Below are positions 25,471 to 34,660 of a DNA stretch of 64,000 nt, in pieces; positions within the stretch are counted from its first letter, which is position 1, and each line of letters starts with the position of its first letter. Origin of the DNA: Polytrichum commune (taxonomy: Eukaryota > Streptophyta > Polytrichopsida > Polytrichales > Polytrichaceae). The position numbers and the translations under genes are program-made. The notes under the pieces are model-generated. The model saw nothing but the letters and a program-made list of their open reading frames with translations. It made no database searches and was not told where the DNA came from. The stretch lies in NCBI GenBank assembly GCA_950295325.1, contig OX485803.1, forward strand, positions 63,937,554 through 64,001,553, written 5' to 3'.

Positions 25471-25711
25471 AGGTCGTGTCATGGGTATTATTTAACACCA
25501 CATGTGCAGTATGGTGGGTGGGTATTATGATAGTGGCATGTGGATACTGTTGGGCGGTTACTGATGGATTGTTGGATGTGTATTTCTTTTGCAATGTCTT
25601 CAGGGCTAGTTAGGATATTATTTTGTCTATCCGTGATTGAGTCTAGGGGGAAGTTTCGGAAATTTTAAAGACTTTCCTATTAATCTTTTTGGGGTTTTTT
25701 TCATATATTTG

Positions 25712-26624
25712 TCAATATTTTGATACGGCTTTTAGAATACAGTCTTTGGTATATTTTGTGGTGATTTTTCTGGCGTCTTTATTAGCGGTTTTTGCGATGG
25801 CAGCTATGGTGTCTATCCATTCATTTGGAGGGGTGGTTGTTGTGGATGGGAGTGAGATTTGCACATTTTGGTGGTTTCGAATTTCATTTAGGATAGGGTG
25901 ATTTTGCCAGTGTGGGTTGTTTTTTGCAATGTATATAGTTTTTCTAATAAGGTGATATGTTTCAAGGTGTTTTTCCCATTCTTTAGATAGTTTTCGCGGG
26001 AGGAAGCCACCTTGATGTGCAGTTCTGTTCGTAAGGGATGGTATTGGGGCTGCTTTGTAGGTTTTTTCAATGGTTTCAGAGATTTTTTTTATAATATTGT
26101 CTAGTGTTGTACATGCTTCTTGCCATTGGTCAGGGTTGAGGTGGTTATGGTCCTCTAGTAATTTGGTTAGTTCGTCTAGTTGCGTAGAGTATGTTTCGAA
26201 GAACTCTATATTAAAATTTTCTAAGTTTTCCGGGGGGATTGGGTTTAGTATTTTGGTTGGTATGATATTCGTGGGGGGTAGGGGTCTAGGTATGAGTGTG
26301 TTTGGGGGTATATGCAGAGTGACTGGGTAGTGGTCTGAGTTTAGATTCATGTTTGTGTTTGTTGTGAAGGTGAATCTGCTATTGTCTGGTGAGTTGATAT
26401 AGAAGCCGTCTATAAGGCTGGTTGATGTGTAATTATAGCCTCCTTGTCTAGAGATGATAGTGTCCGTAGGAATATATTCTAGATTAAGGGTTGTGGTAAA
26501 GTTTTTCCATTGTATATCTTCTTCTTGTGGTGGTGTATTGTTGTTATAGTTTTGCCTACGAGTGAGTGCAATGTCTCGGTTAAAATCACCACATAAGATG
26601 TGCGTGTGGTTTGGATGTGCAGTG
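25712..26624 (-). pseudogene. LINE APE-type endonuclease, C-terminal half, and linker
   Basis: From 26624 downward: PNHTHILCGDFNRDIAL (GDFN metal/DNA-contact motif), SLIDGFYINS and NLNSDHYPVTLHI (the catalytic SDH motif) identify the C-terminal half of an APE/exonuclease III-type endonuclease. About 200 residues of linker toward the reverse transcriptase follow. The upstream half lies beyond the 26625-29490 insertion and joins in frame (AITNQITAHPNHTHILCGDF). Confidence 0.9.
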
Positions 26625-29490
26625 TGTGAGCCCGAAATCGTACTCACATTAATCCTTAATCGCAAAAAACATGGCTAACACGTCGATTTCATGCTTGATA
26701 GAACTAGCAGGTGATGGGAAAGGTAAGGTGTTAAATATATCGGGGGAATTAGGCTAAAAAAATGATTAAGAACTTAGAGAGAAATTAACCTTAGGGGACT
26801 AAAGGGGAATAAGGCATAAGCGTTTCATGGAGAGTCTAGTAAAAGCATGCTTAAAAGGACCAAGAAAAAACCAATAGAATAAAAGGAGGGGTCATGACGA
26901 TGACCGTTATTTATTGAAGGATATTTACACGGATAGCTCAGGAGGATGGGTAAGAGCCGGTTGGTTGGATACTAATTTCCTGCCTAGAAATCACTAGCAT
27001 CGCCAAGTCATGTGTAACACATGAAACGATCACACGAACTCGACGGGAGTCGAACCCGGACCGTTTAAGTGTCGTACAAATTCCCTCCCTCAACCAACCG
27101 AAGAAACATGACTTGGTGACTACAACCATAACGACTCACAACTTATACCATAACGCGAGCGGGATTACTTGGTAACAACTATGGTGGGTTACTTTTATCT
27201 TATCTATTTACCTATCTATCTATCTATGAGTTTTATTTATCTATGAGGCTAGAGGGAGAAGAAGTCAATTGAAGAAAAGGGAAAGTGGGTTTGGAAGGGG
27301 AAGAGGCCAAGGGAAAAGGTCTTAACCCGTTTTCTCTCTCGGGCGGCCCGAAAGATGCCGGGCAACCCGGGAAAAAAGGTAGAGGTTGGAGGGGTCTCGG
27401 GAGGTAGGAGGTAGGGAGCTCATTATGCATGATAGAGAGGTAGAGGAGTAGAGAGAAGAGCGAGGGGGCGAAGCCCTGCTCCGTTGGGGATCGATTCATG
27501 GGGGCACGGTAGGAGAGGAGAGACCGGGGCATGAAGAGGAGTCCATAGTCAGCGTAGGGCGAGATCGGGGATAGGAGGATTGTGTTCGTTGGGGGCGGAA
27601 TGGAAGTTGAGGAGTTACAGGCGCATGTTGTGTGGAAGTGGGGTGGAGACCACAATGGAGTTAGTCCTTGCATGGATCAGAAGGATCGGAGGTGGGTTGG
27701 GCGCCGTGGAGACGCAACCTCGGCAGCGGCGACAAAACCATCTTATAGCTGAGTGAATCGCATCCCCAAGCAGCCTAACCCTGGGAATGATTCGGGAGTC
27801 GATGGAGTAAGGGGCGTCGACTCGAGGTTATAATCTAGGGTATGAGGACCGGTCTTGATCAGATGCCTTGCCAGGCCGTAAGGAAGTGATAGTCAAGTGG
27901 GATCAGTGGTGGTAAGAGATTGGTAAAAGCAGTTTAGAAATGGGAGAGATTGAGGCAACAATGGAATGGCTGTCGTGGTAATGAGAGGGCTAGGGTGAAG
28001 GGACTGGGAGGCCGCCGTGAGACTTCGAAGGCCAAGTGGGTGAGTAGTAGCGGGAAGGGGAGGTAGTTTCACAAGGAGAGGGGTAGGATCCAGGGCACAC
28101 GGCGCGAGCAGTGTGGGTAGCAAAAACACATTACTCACAATAGAATCAACCGCGCAAGGGCGGGGAGGCCTCATTGCAGATCCGGTCAAGTAGAGGCAGT
28201 GCATGAGCCCCGTCGGTCGTTTAGGGTTGCATGCCCTCTTCCACTATTTCTGTCCACTGGGCGGAGGCTCTTAATGCGGCTGGACCTTGCACGAGTTCCC
28301 ATGGTCCGGAAGCAGGTTGGCTGGTTGACACAAGTCGGCCGATCCAAGCTGCCTAGACGCCATCGGGTCCTAGACAGATTCCAGCAATTAAGTGCTGCCA
28401 GTACCAACGCTAGTCCCAAGAATTCGCATGGTGGAATTGTGGTGCGTGGCGGAAGGTCTGGGTCACACACTGGTGGCCAGTGGTCGTGGATTGCTGTGAG
28501 TACAGGGAAACTAACAGGGAATGGCGGGTGAATGGTCGCATTCCACATCGGAGAGTTGTCGCTTCCATCGGTACCGAAGATTCCGTGGTGTAACTGGAGG
28601 ATACGAGGCAGCGGACTTGCGAACCCCCTCTTCGGACTTATGAAGTGCCACTGATTGGCAAGTGGTACATGGGGTGCCGATTCATGCAAGCGGCCATGAC
28701 TGACGGGGATGCAACCACGACGGGTTCACCGGCCGCAGTCTTGGGGGTGGGAGCAGGACAATAAGCTTATCCGGCGGTTCCTAAGCGACGGAAGATCTCG
28801 GTGGGGAAAGTAGCGCTTCTGCCAATTCCGTAAGGGATGCGTGGGATACCGAGACTGCAACGAGTAAGGGCTAGATGCAACACATGAAGCTGCATTGACG
28901 AGCCTGACAGGGCATGGTAGCCATGGGAAGTGATGCCTCAAACTGGGTCTCTGTCGGGCCCTTGACGTGAGCTGATGCGGAGAGCTTACGGTTCCTGACC
29001 GAGGTGGAGGTTTCAACCTCGTCTCACAATGCTTAGTTAGCTAGGAAGGTAGGGATGTAATCGGGGTGATGGTCAACTTCCAGGTGCCTAGTAAGTGAAT
29101 GTTGGGTGGAGGAAGCCGCTCCAGCAAGTGCATCAGCTGGGAGCGACCTTTCCCGATGGAGCACCAATGTTAGGAGGATCATTGGGCAGGGATTTGTGAA
29201 ATTAGGATGAACCTGGGGGGATTGAGTATTGGATGTGGTAGGGGAAGGCAATCAGACTTGATTAGTTAAGGGATTGGATTGAGTTATCAACCATTGATAT
29301 TGTATGGCCATCAAGCATTTGTAAATGCTTGACGAGTGTTAATAAAAAGAAAGAGAGAAAGGTGTTATACACACCAATTCTTCCAATCCTTTTTCCTTGT
29401 CTGCACGTGTTACTTGCATATTTGAATGTAGCCTTGAACCCTCACCCGGACTAGGACGCAATTGAAGGGTGAGGGGGATTTGTGCTCACA
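26625..29490. mobile_element. 2.9-kb insertion with TGTGAGC...GCTCACA ends
   Basis: The ends form a perfect 7-bp inverted repeat beginning TG and ending CA. They are flanked by an exact 5-bp duplication CAGTG (26620-26624 and 29491-29495). This is the signature of an LTR-type or other integrase-inserted element, but no LTR pair, primer site or protein domain was recognised. It is probably a non-autonomous (LARD-like) element. The interior is GC-richer than its host LINE, has many frames without recognisable domains, and includes a SINE-like segment near 27030-27115. Excision restores the endonuclease frame. Confidence 0.7.
26985..27115 (-). repeat. tRNA-derived SINE-like segment
   Basis: On the minus strand GGTTGGTTGAGGGAGG (A-box-like) is followed about 35 bases later by GGGTTCGACTCCC, a good Pol III B box with T-stem. 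The rest does not fold as a full tRNA cloverleaf, so this looks like a SINE head or decayed tRNA-derived repeat rather than a tRNA gene. Confidence 0.5.
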
Positions 29491-29699
29491 CAGTGATTTG
29501 ATTAGTGATTGCGGTTTTGAGGTACGGAATGAGGTGGATATCTTCTAAATGTGTGGGCATATACATGTGTAAGATTAGCCATGGTGGGAGTGGGTGATTA
29601 TTTATTTTTATTATTTGTAAATATGGGGAGATGTTTGCTGGTGAGGGGATCTTGGTGACGTTCCCTGGAAATGCGTATTTATTATGAATGAGTGTGAGT
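29491..29699 (-). pseudogene. LINE APE endonuclease, central part
   Basis: It reads GLTLIHNKYAFP, IIKINNHPLPPWLILHMYMP and HLEDIHLIPYLKTAITNQI. This is the central beta-sandwich portion between the N-terminal part (above 30196) and the GDFN part (below 26624). Insertions on both sides split it without loss of frame. Confidence 0.8.
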
Positions 29700-30195
29700 C
29701 CCAGGGAGTGCACTGTTCAAGTACTGTATTTATACACGTGGGTGCACAAAAGGGGTATTATTTAAAACAAACATGTACAAAATGTACGTACAAGAGACAT
29801 ATTGCTATTAAGCAAGAAGTAGATATACATGAGGCTATAGAAAAATATATGTAAAGTACGCATTTACGCGTTTACGCGTTCAAGTCAGACCTGGACCAAG
29901 AATCATGTGTTTTTTCATCCACTAAATAACGATTTTATAACTAAAAATCCATGATTTGATATTATACATATAATAGGGTCATGTTTTTGCATTTCCAAAC
30001 ATTTGTACACATGTTATATACAATTTCCGTATTTGTTTTTGGACCCTTGTGTACGTATGGAAATGTATTTTGAAGCAATGAGATTTGTAAGTATATTGCT
30101 TGATTTTAGCAAAAATAAAATGTATACAGGGGTATTTTAATAAGGGGCATGCACGCACGTGATGCTTGGTTTTAATGAATAGTGCACTCCCTGAG
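29700..30195. mobile_element. hAT-type non-autonomous element (MITE), 496 bp
   Basis: The terminal inverted repeats are C(C/T)CAGGGAGTGCACT, 14 of 15 matching, with weaker similarity further inside. An exact 8-bp duplication GTGTGAGT flanks it (29692-29699 and 30196-30203). The CAGGG-type ends and 8-bp duplication are diagnostic of the hAT superfamily. No coding capacity. Removing the element with one 8-mer restores the LINE endonuclease frame (GRGGLLTLIHNKYA). Confidence 0.88.
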
Positions 30196-31085
30196 GTGTG
30201 AGTAGGCCACCTCTTCCGGGGGTGTAAGGCATTCTTTGTTGTATACATCTTGTGAGGGCGTGCGTGTTGTTAAAAATAAGTTTATATTCAGGGAATAAGT
30301 TTTGTATGTATTTTGTTGATTTAGTTGTTGTCAATTTTGTTTCTTGGATATTAATAATTGCAGTGTTACTGAAGGAGCAATTTATTAGGCTTTGTAAATT
30401 TTGGTAAGGCTGTGTTGAGCGATGCGGCATTCCAAGTTATCATATTTGTTTCGTGGTTGGTATTTACTATGTTACTTGGGGTTGGTGTAGGGGTGTTTGG
30501 GAGTGGAGGCGGGTGTGAGTATTCGTTTATGTTTTCTAGGCAACGTAGGGATTCGGTTATTAATTTTTCTGGGAGATATGGGAATTTTGTTTGGAGCGTG
30601 ACTGGAGTAGGTGGGGTTTCTTGGCTGTGGATGAATTCATATAGTTCAGTATGTATAGTGTTTTTGGGGAGTATTATGTCTTGGTTATTTTCTACAAATG
30701 TAGTGTATGGGTGTTGTGTTAGGATATGACGTTCGGGGGGGTTGTTAAGGTTGGCTAACCTAATGATAAGTGTGTTGGTCCATATATTGTTAAAGTGGTG
30801 AATGTGTGGTTGGGCTAGTATATTGTTACATATGTTTATTGAGGTGATGATTAAGGTGTATAATATATGAGTTGATGGGCAATGACTTTGTGTTTGGATG
30901 TATTGATGTAAGTATGTATACATAGTGGTTGTTTGGTGGTGTAGTGGATGATTATGTTTTAGTATGGGTACAAATGTGGTAGCTATGTGTTGATATTCGG
31001 GTTGTAGTTTTATCGTATTTGAAATAAAATATTCTTTGGCTATCTTTTTGTATAAAGCGGGATGTATGTGCAAAATATCAGGCAT
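30196..31085 (-). pseudogene. LINE ORF2 N-terminal region and start of the APE endonuclease
   Basis: Right after the 2A-like motif the frame begins MPDILHIHPALYKK and runs about 210 residues without a recognised domain. Then comes NMITWNAASLNTALP (endonuclease start), IINIQETKL with the conserved catalytic Glu of QET(K), and TPGRGGLL. A frame change near 30370-30430 separates the first part from the endonuclease start. Confidence 0.8.
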
Positions 31086-31127
31086 TGGTCAGGGGTTGGG
31101 TTCTATATCTCTACATTTTAATAATGT
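31086..31127 (-). other. 2A-like ribosome-skipping motif, Gly codon mutated to stop
   Basis: The minus strand encodes LTLLKCRDIEPNP, then TGA, then Pro and Met. The 2A consensus is D(V/I)ExNPGP, where the Gly-Pro bond is skipped during translation. A single change, GGA to TGA, explains the stop. 2A-like motifs are known at this position in several APE-type LINEs, where they separate an upstream product from the endonuclease-reverse transcriptase. The element's sense strand continues in the same frame after the stop. Confidence 0.8.
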
Positions 31128-32207
31128 TAGTTTGTTAATGAAGTAATACCCATGAAGTTGTATTGTTTTTGGTTTTTTCTTGTTTATTTTTAGATATTTG
31201 GTAAGTATGAATCTGGTTGTAGTAAAAATGTTAGGTAAGGCGGGTATTTTGTTTGATATTTGTTTGGTTGAGAAGTATGTATTTGTGTTGTCTTTAGGTG
31301 TGTGGTCTGTTATTGTGTTAGGTGTCCAGCTATTTGCGATTTGGTATTTGTTTTTATTTTTGTGGCAAGGCCGGGAGGCCGAGGCCGTTTGATGTTGAAG
31401 GCGATGTTTTGATTGAGGTTTATATTTAGAATGCAATTTATATTTAATGTATATAGAACGGTAGTAGTGAGATTTGTGTAGGTGTGGGTGTATTGTTTGT
31501 TTTGTTTTGTGACGAGGCCGGTAGGCCAAGGCCACTTGGTGTTTTGTTTGGTGTTTTATAAGGTGTTTGGTGAATATTATTATTATTTTTGTGAATAGCC
31601 TTTTTGTTTGTGTGAACTTCTTTCTATTTTGTGTTACCGGTTGTGTATGTGTGTTGTTTATTGTGTGTTTAATGGGCGTCTTTGTTTTTATTTTATTTGT
31701 TTGTATTCTTAGGGTGGTATTGGTAAGTACTATGCTAGTATAGTTTGGATTTAGAATGGGTGTTATGTGTTTTCCACCTATATCATTTGATAGTACTATA
31801 CGGTATTTGTATAGGTGTTTGTTGTATTTTGTGTATGAGTATACTTCTATATTATATGTTTTTGATATTGCATATGTCAAAACTAGTGTTGTCCGTATAG
31901 TATTGAAGAATACTATATGGTGTTTGTATTGTTCTTTATTATATTTTATATATAAAGAAGTTTTTATTTTATATTTACTTGAAGTTTCAGATGTAAAAAT
32001 TAGTTTTATACGTATAGTATTTAGTAATACTACACGGTGTTTGTTTTTGTTTTTCGTATATAAATATACTTTTGTTTTTTGTTTTCTTGATGTTATGTAT
32101 GTAAAAACTCGTTTTTTACTTATAGTATTTAATAATACTATACGGTAGTTGAGTTTTGTATAAAAATATACTTTTATTTTATTTTGCTTTGACGCTACGA
32201 TTGTCAA
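31128..32207 (-). pseudogene. LINE middle ORF with ~37-residue peptide repeats
   Basis: Long open frame directly downstream of ORF1. Its first third is about four degenerate tandem repeats of ~36-40 residues built on KVYxYTKxN...YRIVLLNTI...FTYxISK, mirrored in the DNA by an AT-rich tandem repeat of ~110-120 bp at 31760-32200. The rest is Lys/Thr/His-rich, ending in the 2A-like motif. No known domain was recognised. Confidence 0.6.
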
Positions 32208-32209
32208 AA

Positions 32210-33256
32210 CTAGTTTGACGTGTCCATATTACCTTCAATGTCGGGTGTGTCGGGGTGATCGGCTTGGAGAGTTTCCAGGATGATGCGCATTTGTTTTTGG
32301 AGGAGTGCAATTTGAATTCTTGAGTTTCGGTTTGATTCTGCTTGTACTTTGTCGGCATACATTCTTGCTTCTTCTACAATTTCTTCTTTAAGGAGGCTCA
32401 TCTCTTTCCGAATTACTACTGCCCCTTTATTTACCGCCTCTTCCACCATTTTGCTTAAGTCTGCTTTTGTGTATCCTTTCGAGGGTGCGTTCTCCATTGC
32501 TTGGATTGTGTTGGCAAGTGCGGTGTTCACATCAGCAAACCCTAGTCTATTAAGTTCTATTGGAGAAGGGGCGTCAATTCCATCTAGGCTTTTGGGGTGG
32601 GGTGAGAATTCTACGTATTTGCCATGGATTAGGTGATTTTGCTTCACATATTTCTTGTAGACCACTGCGTTTAGACATTGCACATTGCATGAGCCCACAT
32701 ATTTCCCTTTCTCTAATCGAAAGAAAATACCTGCTACATTTTCCTCCTCAAAGAGTTTCTTTATTCCCTCCTCTAAGGCAGCGGTTGTTTTGGTTTTGTT
32801 GAGATTTTTTGCAATTAAAACTACCGCATTATTTTTGGCCTTGTCATCCTCGGAGAGTTTCTCCATACTAGCAAAATGTACTTCCATAATTTCATTAAAA
32901 ATTGATATTTTAAAGTTTCTAACTTTCTTTGCTTGGTCCGGAGAAGGGGTTTTAATCCATGCAAATTCGGCACTATCATTCTTTCGCACATTGGTAATTT
33001 CAAATTCATACCCTCGCTTAAAGCTATCTTTGACAATCTCTTGATGCAATTGAAACCATTTTCTATTCTTGAATGGTGGGCTAGAGATTTTCACCGAGAG
33101 CAAGCTAGCGATGGCTATAGAATCAAATGATTTGAATGCCTTCCCTCTACAATAGGTTGTATTATCCAACTTAAGGATAAATGACCCATTGTCATGTAGG
33201 AGATCATTGGCATCTTTCATAGGGTCTTGAGGTGGAGTTTGATTGTACCACTTCAC
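32210..33256 (-). CDS. LINE ORF1 protein, main part
   Basis: An open frame of ~348 codons just upstream of the endonuclease-reverse transcriptase ORFs. A globular N-terminal part (DNGSFILKLDNTTYCRGKAF, VVLIAKNLNKTKTTAALEEG, an RRM-like piece) is followed by a C-terminal heptad-like coiled coil from about residue 260 (SKMVEEAVNKGAVVIRKEMS to EEARMYADKVQAES). RNA-binding plus coiled-coil layout is typical of LINE ORF1 nucleic-acid chaperones. The frame has no normal ATG at its start and overlaps the end of an upstream open stretch in another frame, so a frameshift near 33254 probably truncates a longer ORF1. Confidence 0.7.
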   Translation of the reverse strand: MKWYNQTPPQDPMKDANDLLHDNGSFILKLDNTTYCRGKAFKSFDSIAIASLLSVKISSPPFKNRKWFQLHQEIVKDSFKRGYEFEITNVRKNDSAEFAWIKTPSPDQAKKVRNFKISIFNEIMEVHFASMEKLSEDDKAKNNAVVLIAKNLNKTKTTAALEEGIKKLFEEENVAGIFFRLEKGKYVGSCNVQCLNAVVYKKYVKQNHLIHGKYVEFSPHPKSLDGIDAPSPIELNRLGFADVNTALANTIQAMENAPSKGYTKADLSKMVEEAVNKGAVVIRKEMSLLKEEIVEEARMYADKVQAESNRNSRIQIALLQKQMRIILETLQADHPDTPDIEGNMDTSN

Positions 33257-33839
33257 CTGTTAGAACCATGAAAGCAAAGGACGGCTATAGGTTCTCCTAG
33301 GATCTCTCCTAGTGGAATATTCATAGCTTTTAACCTTGCTTCCGTTTTTCCATATATTTCATCTCTTGACAAGTTCCGTTCACGAAGCTCAAAAGTTATG
33401 GCTACTTGGTAGTCAAGAGAAAACCCTCCTTCATCCACTTCTACATCGAAGGACACTTGAGTGAGATTGAAGTGTCCACCTTCTTTTCCATCCAACCTTT
33501 TGAAAGGCCAAGCCTCTTAAGGGATGTATGGAAAGGAAGGGACTGCTTCTAGATGTTCTAATGCCTTATCATGTTCCATTCCGAATTTAACAAGTTCATT
33601 AACCGAGTATATTGGTTCTAATGCTTCACCATTTTCACATGCAAGTGCATTCATCGTATGATATCCCAACCAAAAGAAGGGGCGTTGGGGTACAACTCCT
33701 TTGCCCTTTGCTTTCTTTTGGCTAGACACAATCATGACACCGACTTGTCTTTTCTGACCGTTCGCTAGTGCATCTATCATATCAACATTTTCCTCAAATA
33801 ATTTCCTAGTGGTGGCGGCAACATTGGTGGATGTAGTCA
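33257..33839 (-). pseudogene. LINE ORF1, N-terminal part (stop and frameshift)
   Basis: Starting at an ATG at 33837-33839 (MTTSTNVAATTRKL), the frame runs to a TAA near 33514. It continues in the same frame through LDGKEGGHFNLTQVSFDVEV to a TGA at about 33253, where the next frame takes over. The pieces are collinear and together give an ORF1 of about 540 residues broken by one stop and one frameshift. No domain was recognised in this part. Confidence 0.6.
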
Positions 33840-34519
33840 TTCTGTAACAAATACAATGCTCAAATGAGTGACATGGTTTTTGTAGAGTTTTAACTAAGTC
33901 TTCACTTCTTATCATCCCTACACTAGTAGAAAACATGGTAAAAAAAAACCGTAGTCGTTTTGCCATTACGGTTCTTTTGACCACTATTTTAATAGTTTTT
34001 TGGGGGGGCCGATAATTACCAATATTGGGTCACTGTCATTCAAGGTTTTAACTGTTTACACATTCATAAATCATTTCTCTTTATATTCTGTGTATATGCA
34101 TTTGCGTGCAATTAATTTTTGGAAACTTAATGTCTTCACACATCCTTTACGTACGTATAATATATATATATATATGTCTGGGTTAGTTTAGGTACGTACG
34201 TATCAGCAAGTGTTTGGTGCCTTTCGCAAAGAGTAAACATTGATTCGGAGTTAATTCGAATTCACAGTCCCATGCCATTCCATGAGCTACATATATGACT
34301 TTCAGGAGATATGCAATTGCTTGCCAAGTCCGTATTATGTCACACTCCCTTTAATTGTGGGACGGGTTTGTCCTATATTGACTGCCACTCACACCGAAAT
34401 GCTCCTACGTATTGGGTTCAACCCTAGCTGCAATGACGATGGCTGTCCAGTGCCTGTTGGAAACATGTGGCATTTGGATGCCACTTGTAGTCAAAATACA
34501 GTTGCAGCCAACTTCCACT

Positions 34520-34660
34520 GTCTTTTGAAAACGAGTGTCACTCGATTTCCACTGTCTTCAGGAAACGAGTGTCACTCGATTTCCACTGTCTTCTGAAAAC
34601 GAGTGTCACTCGATTTCCACTGGCACTGGAAATCGAGTGACACTCGATTTCCGTTGACAT
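34520..34660. repeat. Palindrome family 3: four copies at 34-bp steps
   Basis: Four tandem units of 34 bp (centres near 34536, 34570, 34604, 34638), each an imperfect or perfect palindrome with core AATCGAGTGWCACTCGATT flanked by GGA/TCC. The last copy is the most complete. In the first three the left arm reads AAACGAGTG instead of AAATCGAGTG. They lie about 600 bp inside the CACTA left end, where these elements usually carry transposase-binding subterminal repeats. Confidence 0.85.

Larger units (their letters stand above)
18540..33920 (-). mobile_element. Large non-LTR retrotransposon (LINE) with two endonuclease domains
   Basis: In minus-strand order it contains: ORF1 (33839-32210), a peptide-repeat ORF ending in a 2A-like motif (32207-31086), an N-terminal region, an APE-type endonuclease, reverse transcriptase, RNase H, a CCHC finger, and a C-terminal restriction-like endonuclease ending at 18563. 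Without four later insertions (29700-30195, 26625-29490, 22822-23796, 20538-21695) it is roughly 10 kb. An APE and a restriction-like endonuclease together are the hallmark of the Dualen/RandI group known from Chlamydomonas. Scattered stops and at least two frameshifts mean this copy is inactive. The 5' end is obscured by a CACTA terminus at 33921, and the exact 3' end was not determined. Confidence 0.85.

Noticed and set aside
27233-29251. Multiple open frames inside the 26625-29490 insertion
   Set aside because: Pro/Ser/His-rich products on the minus strand without any domain, no splice context; typical of GC-rich non-coding LTR-type filler.
33253-33260. Spliced intron at the ORF1 frame change (CAG|GTGAAG resembles a donor)
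   Set aside because: LINE ORFs replicate through full-length RNA and are not normally spliced. The two frames are adjacent and collinear, so a frameshift is simpler.
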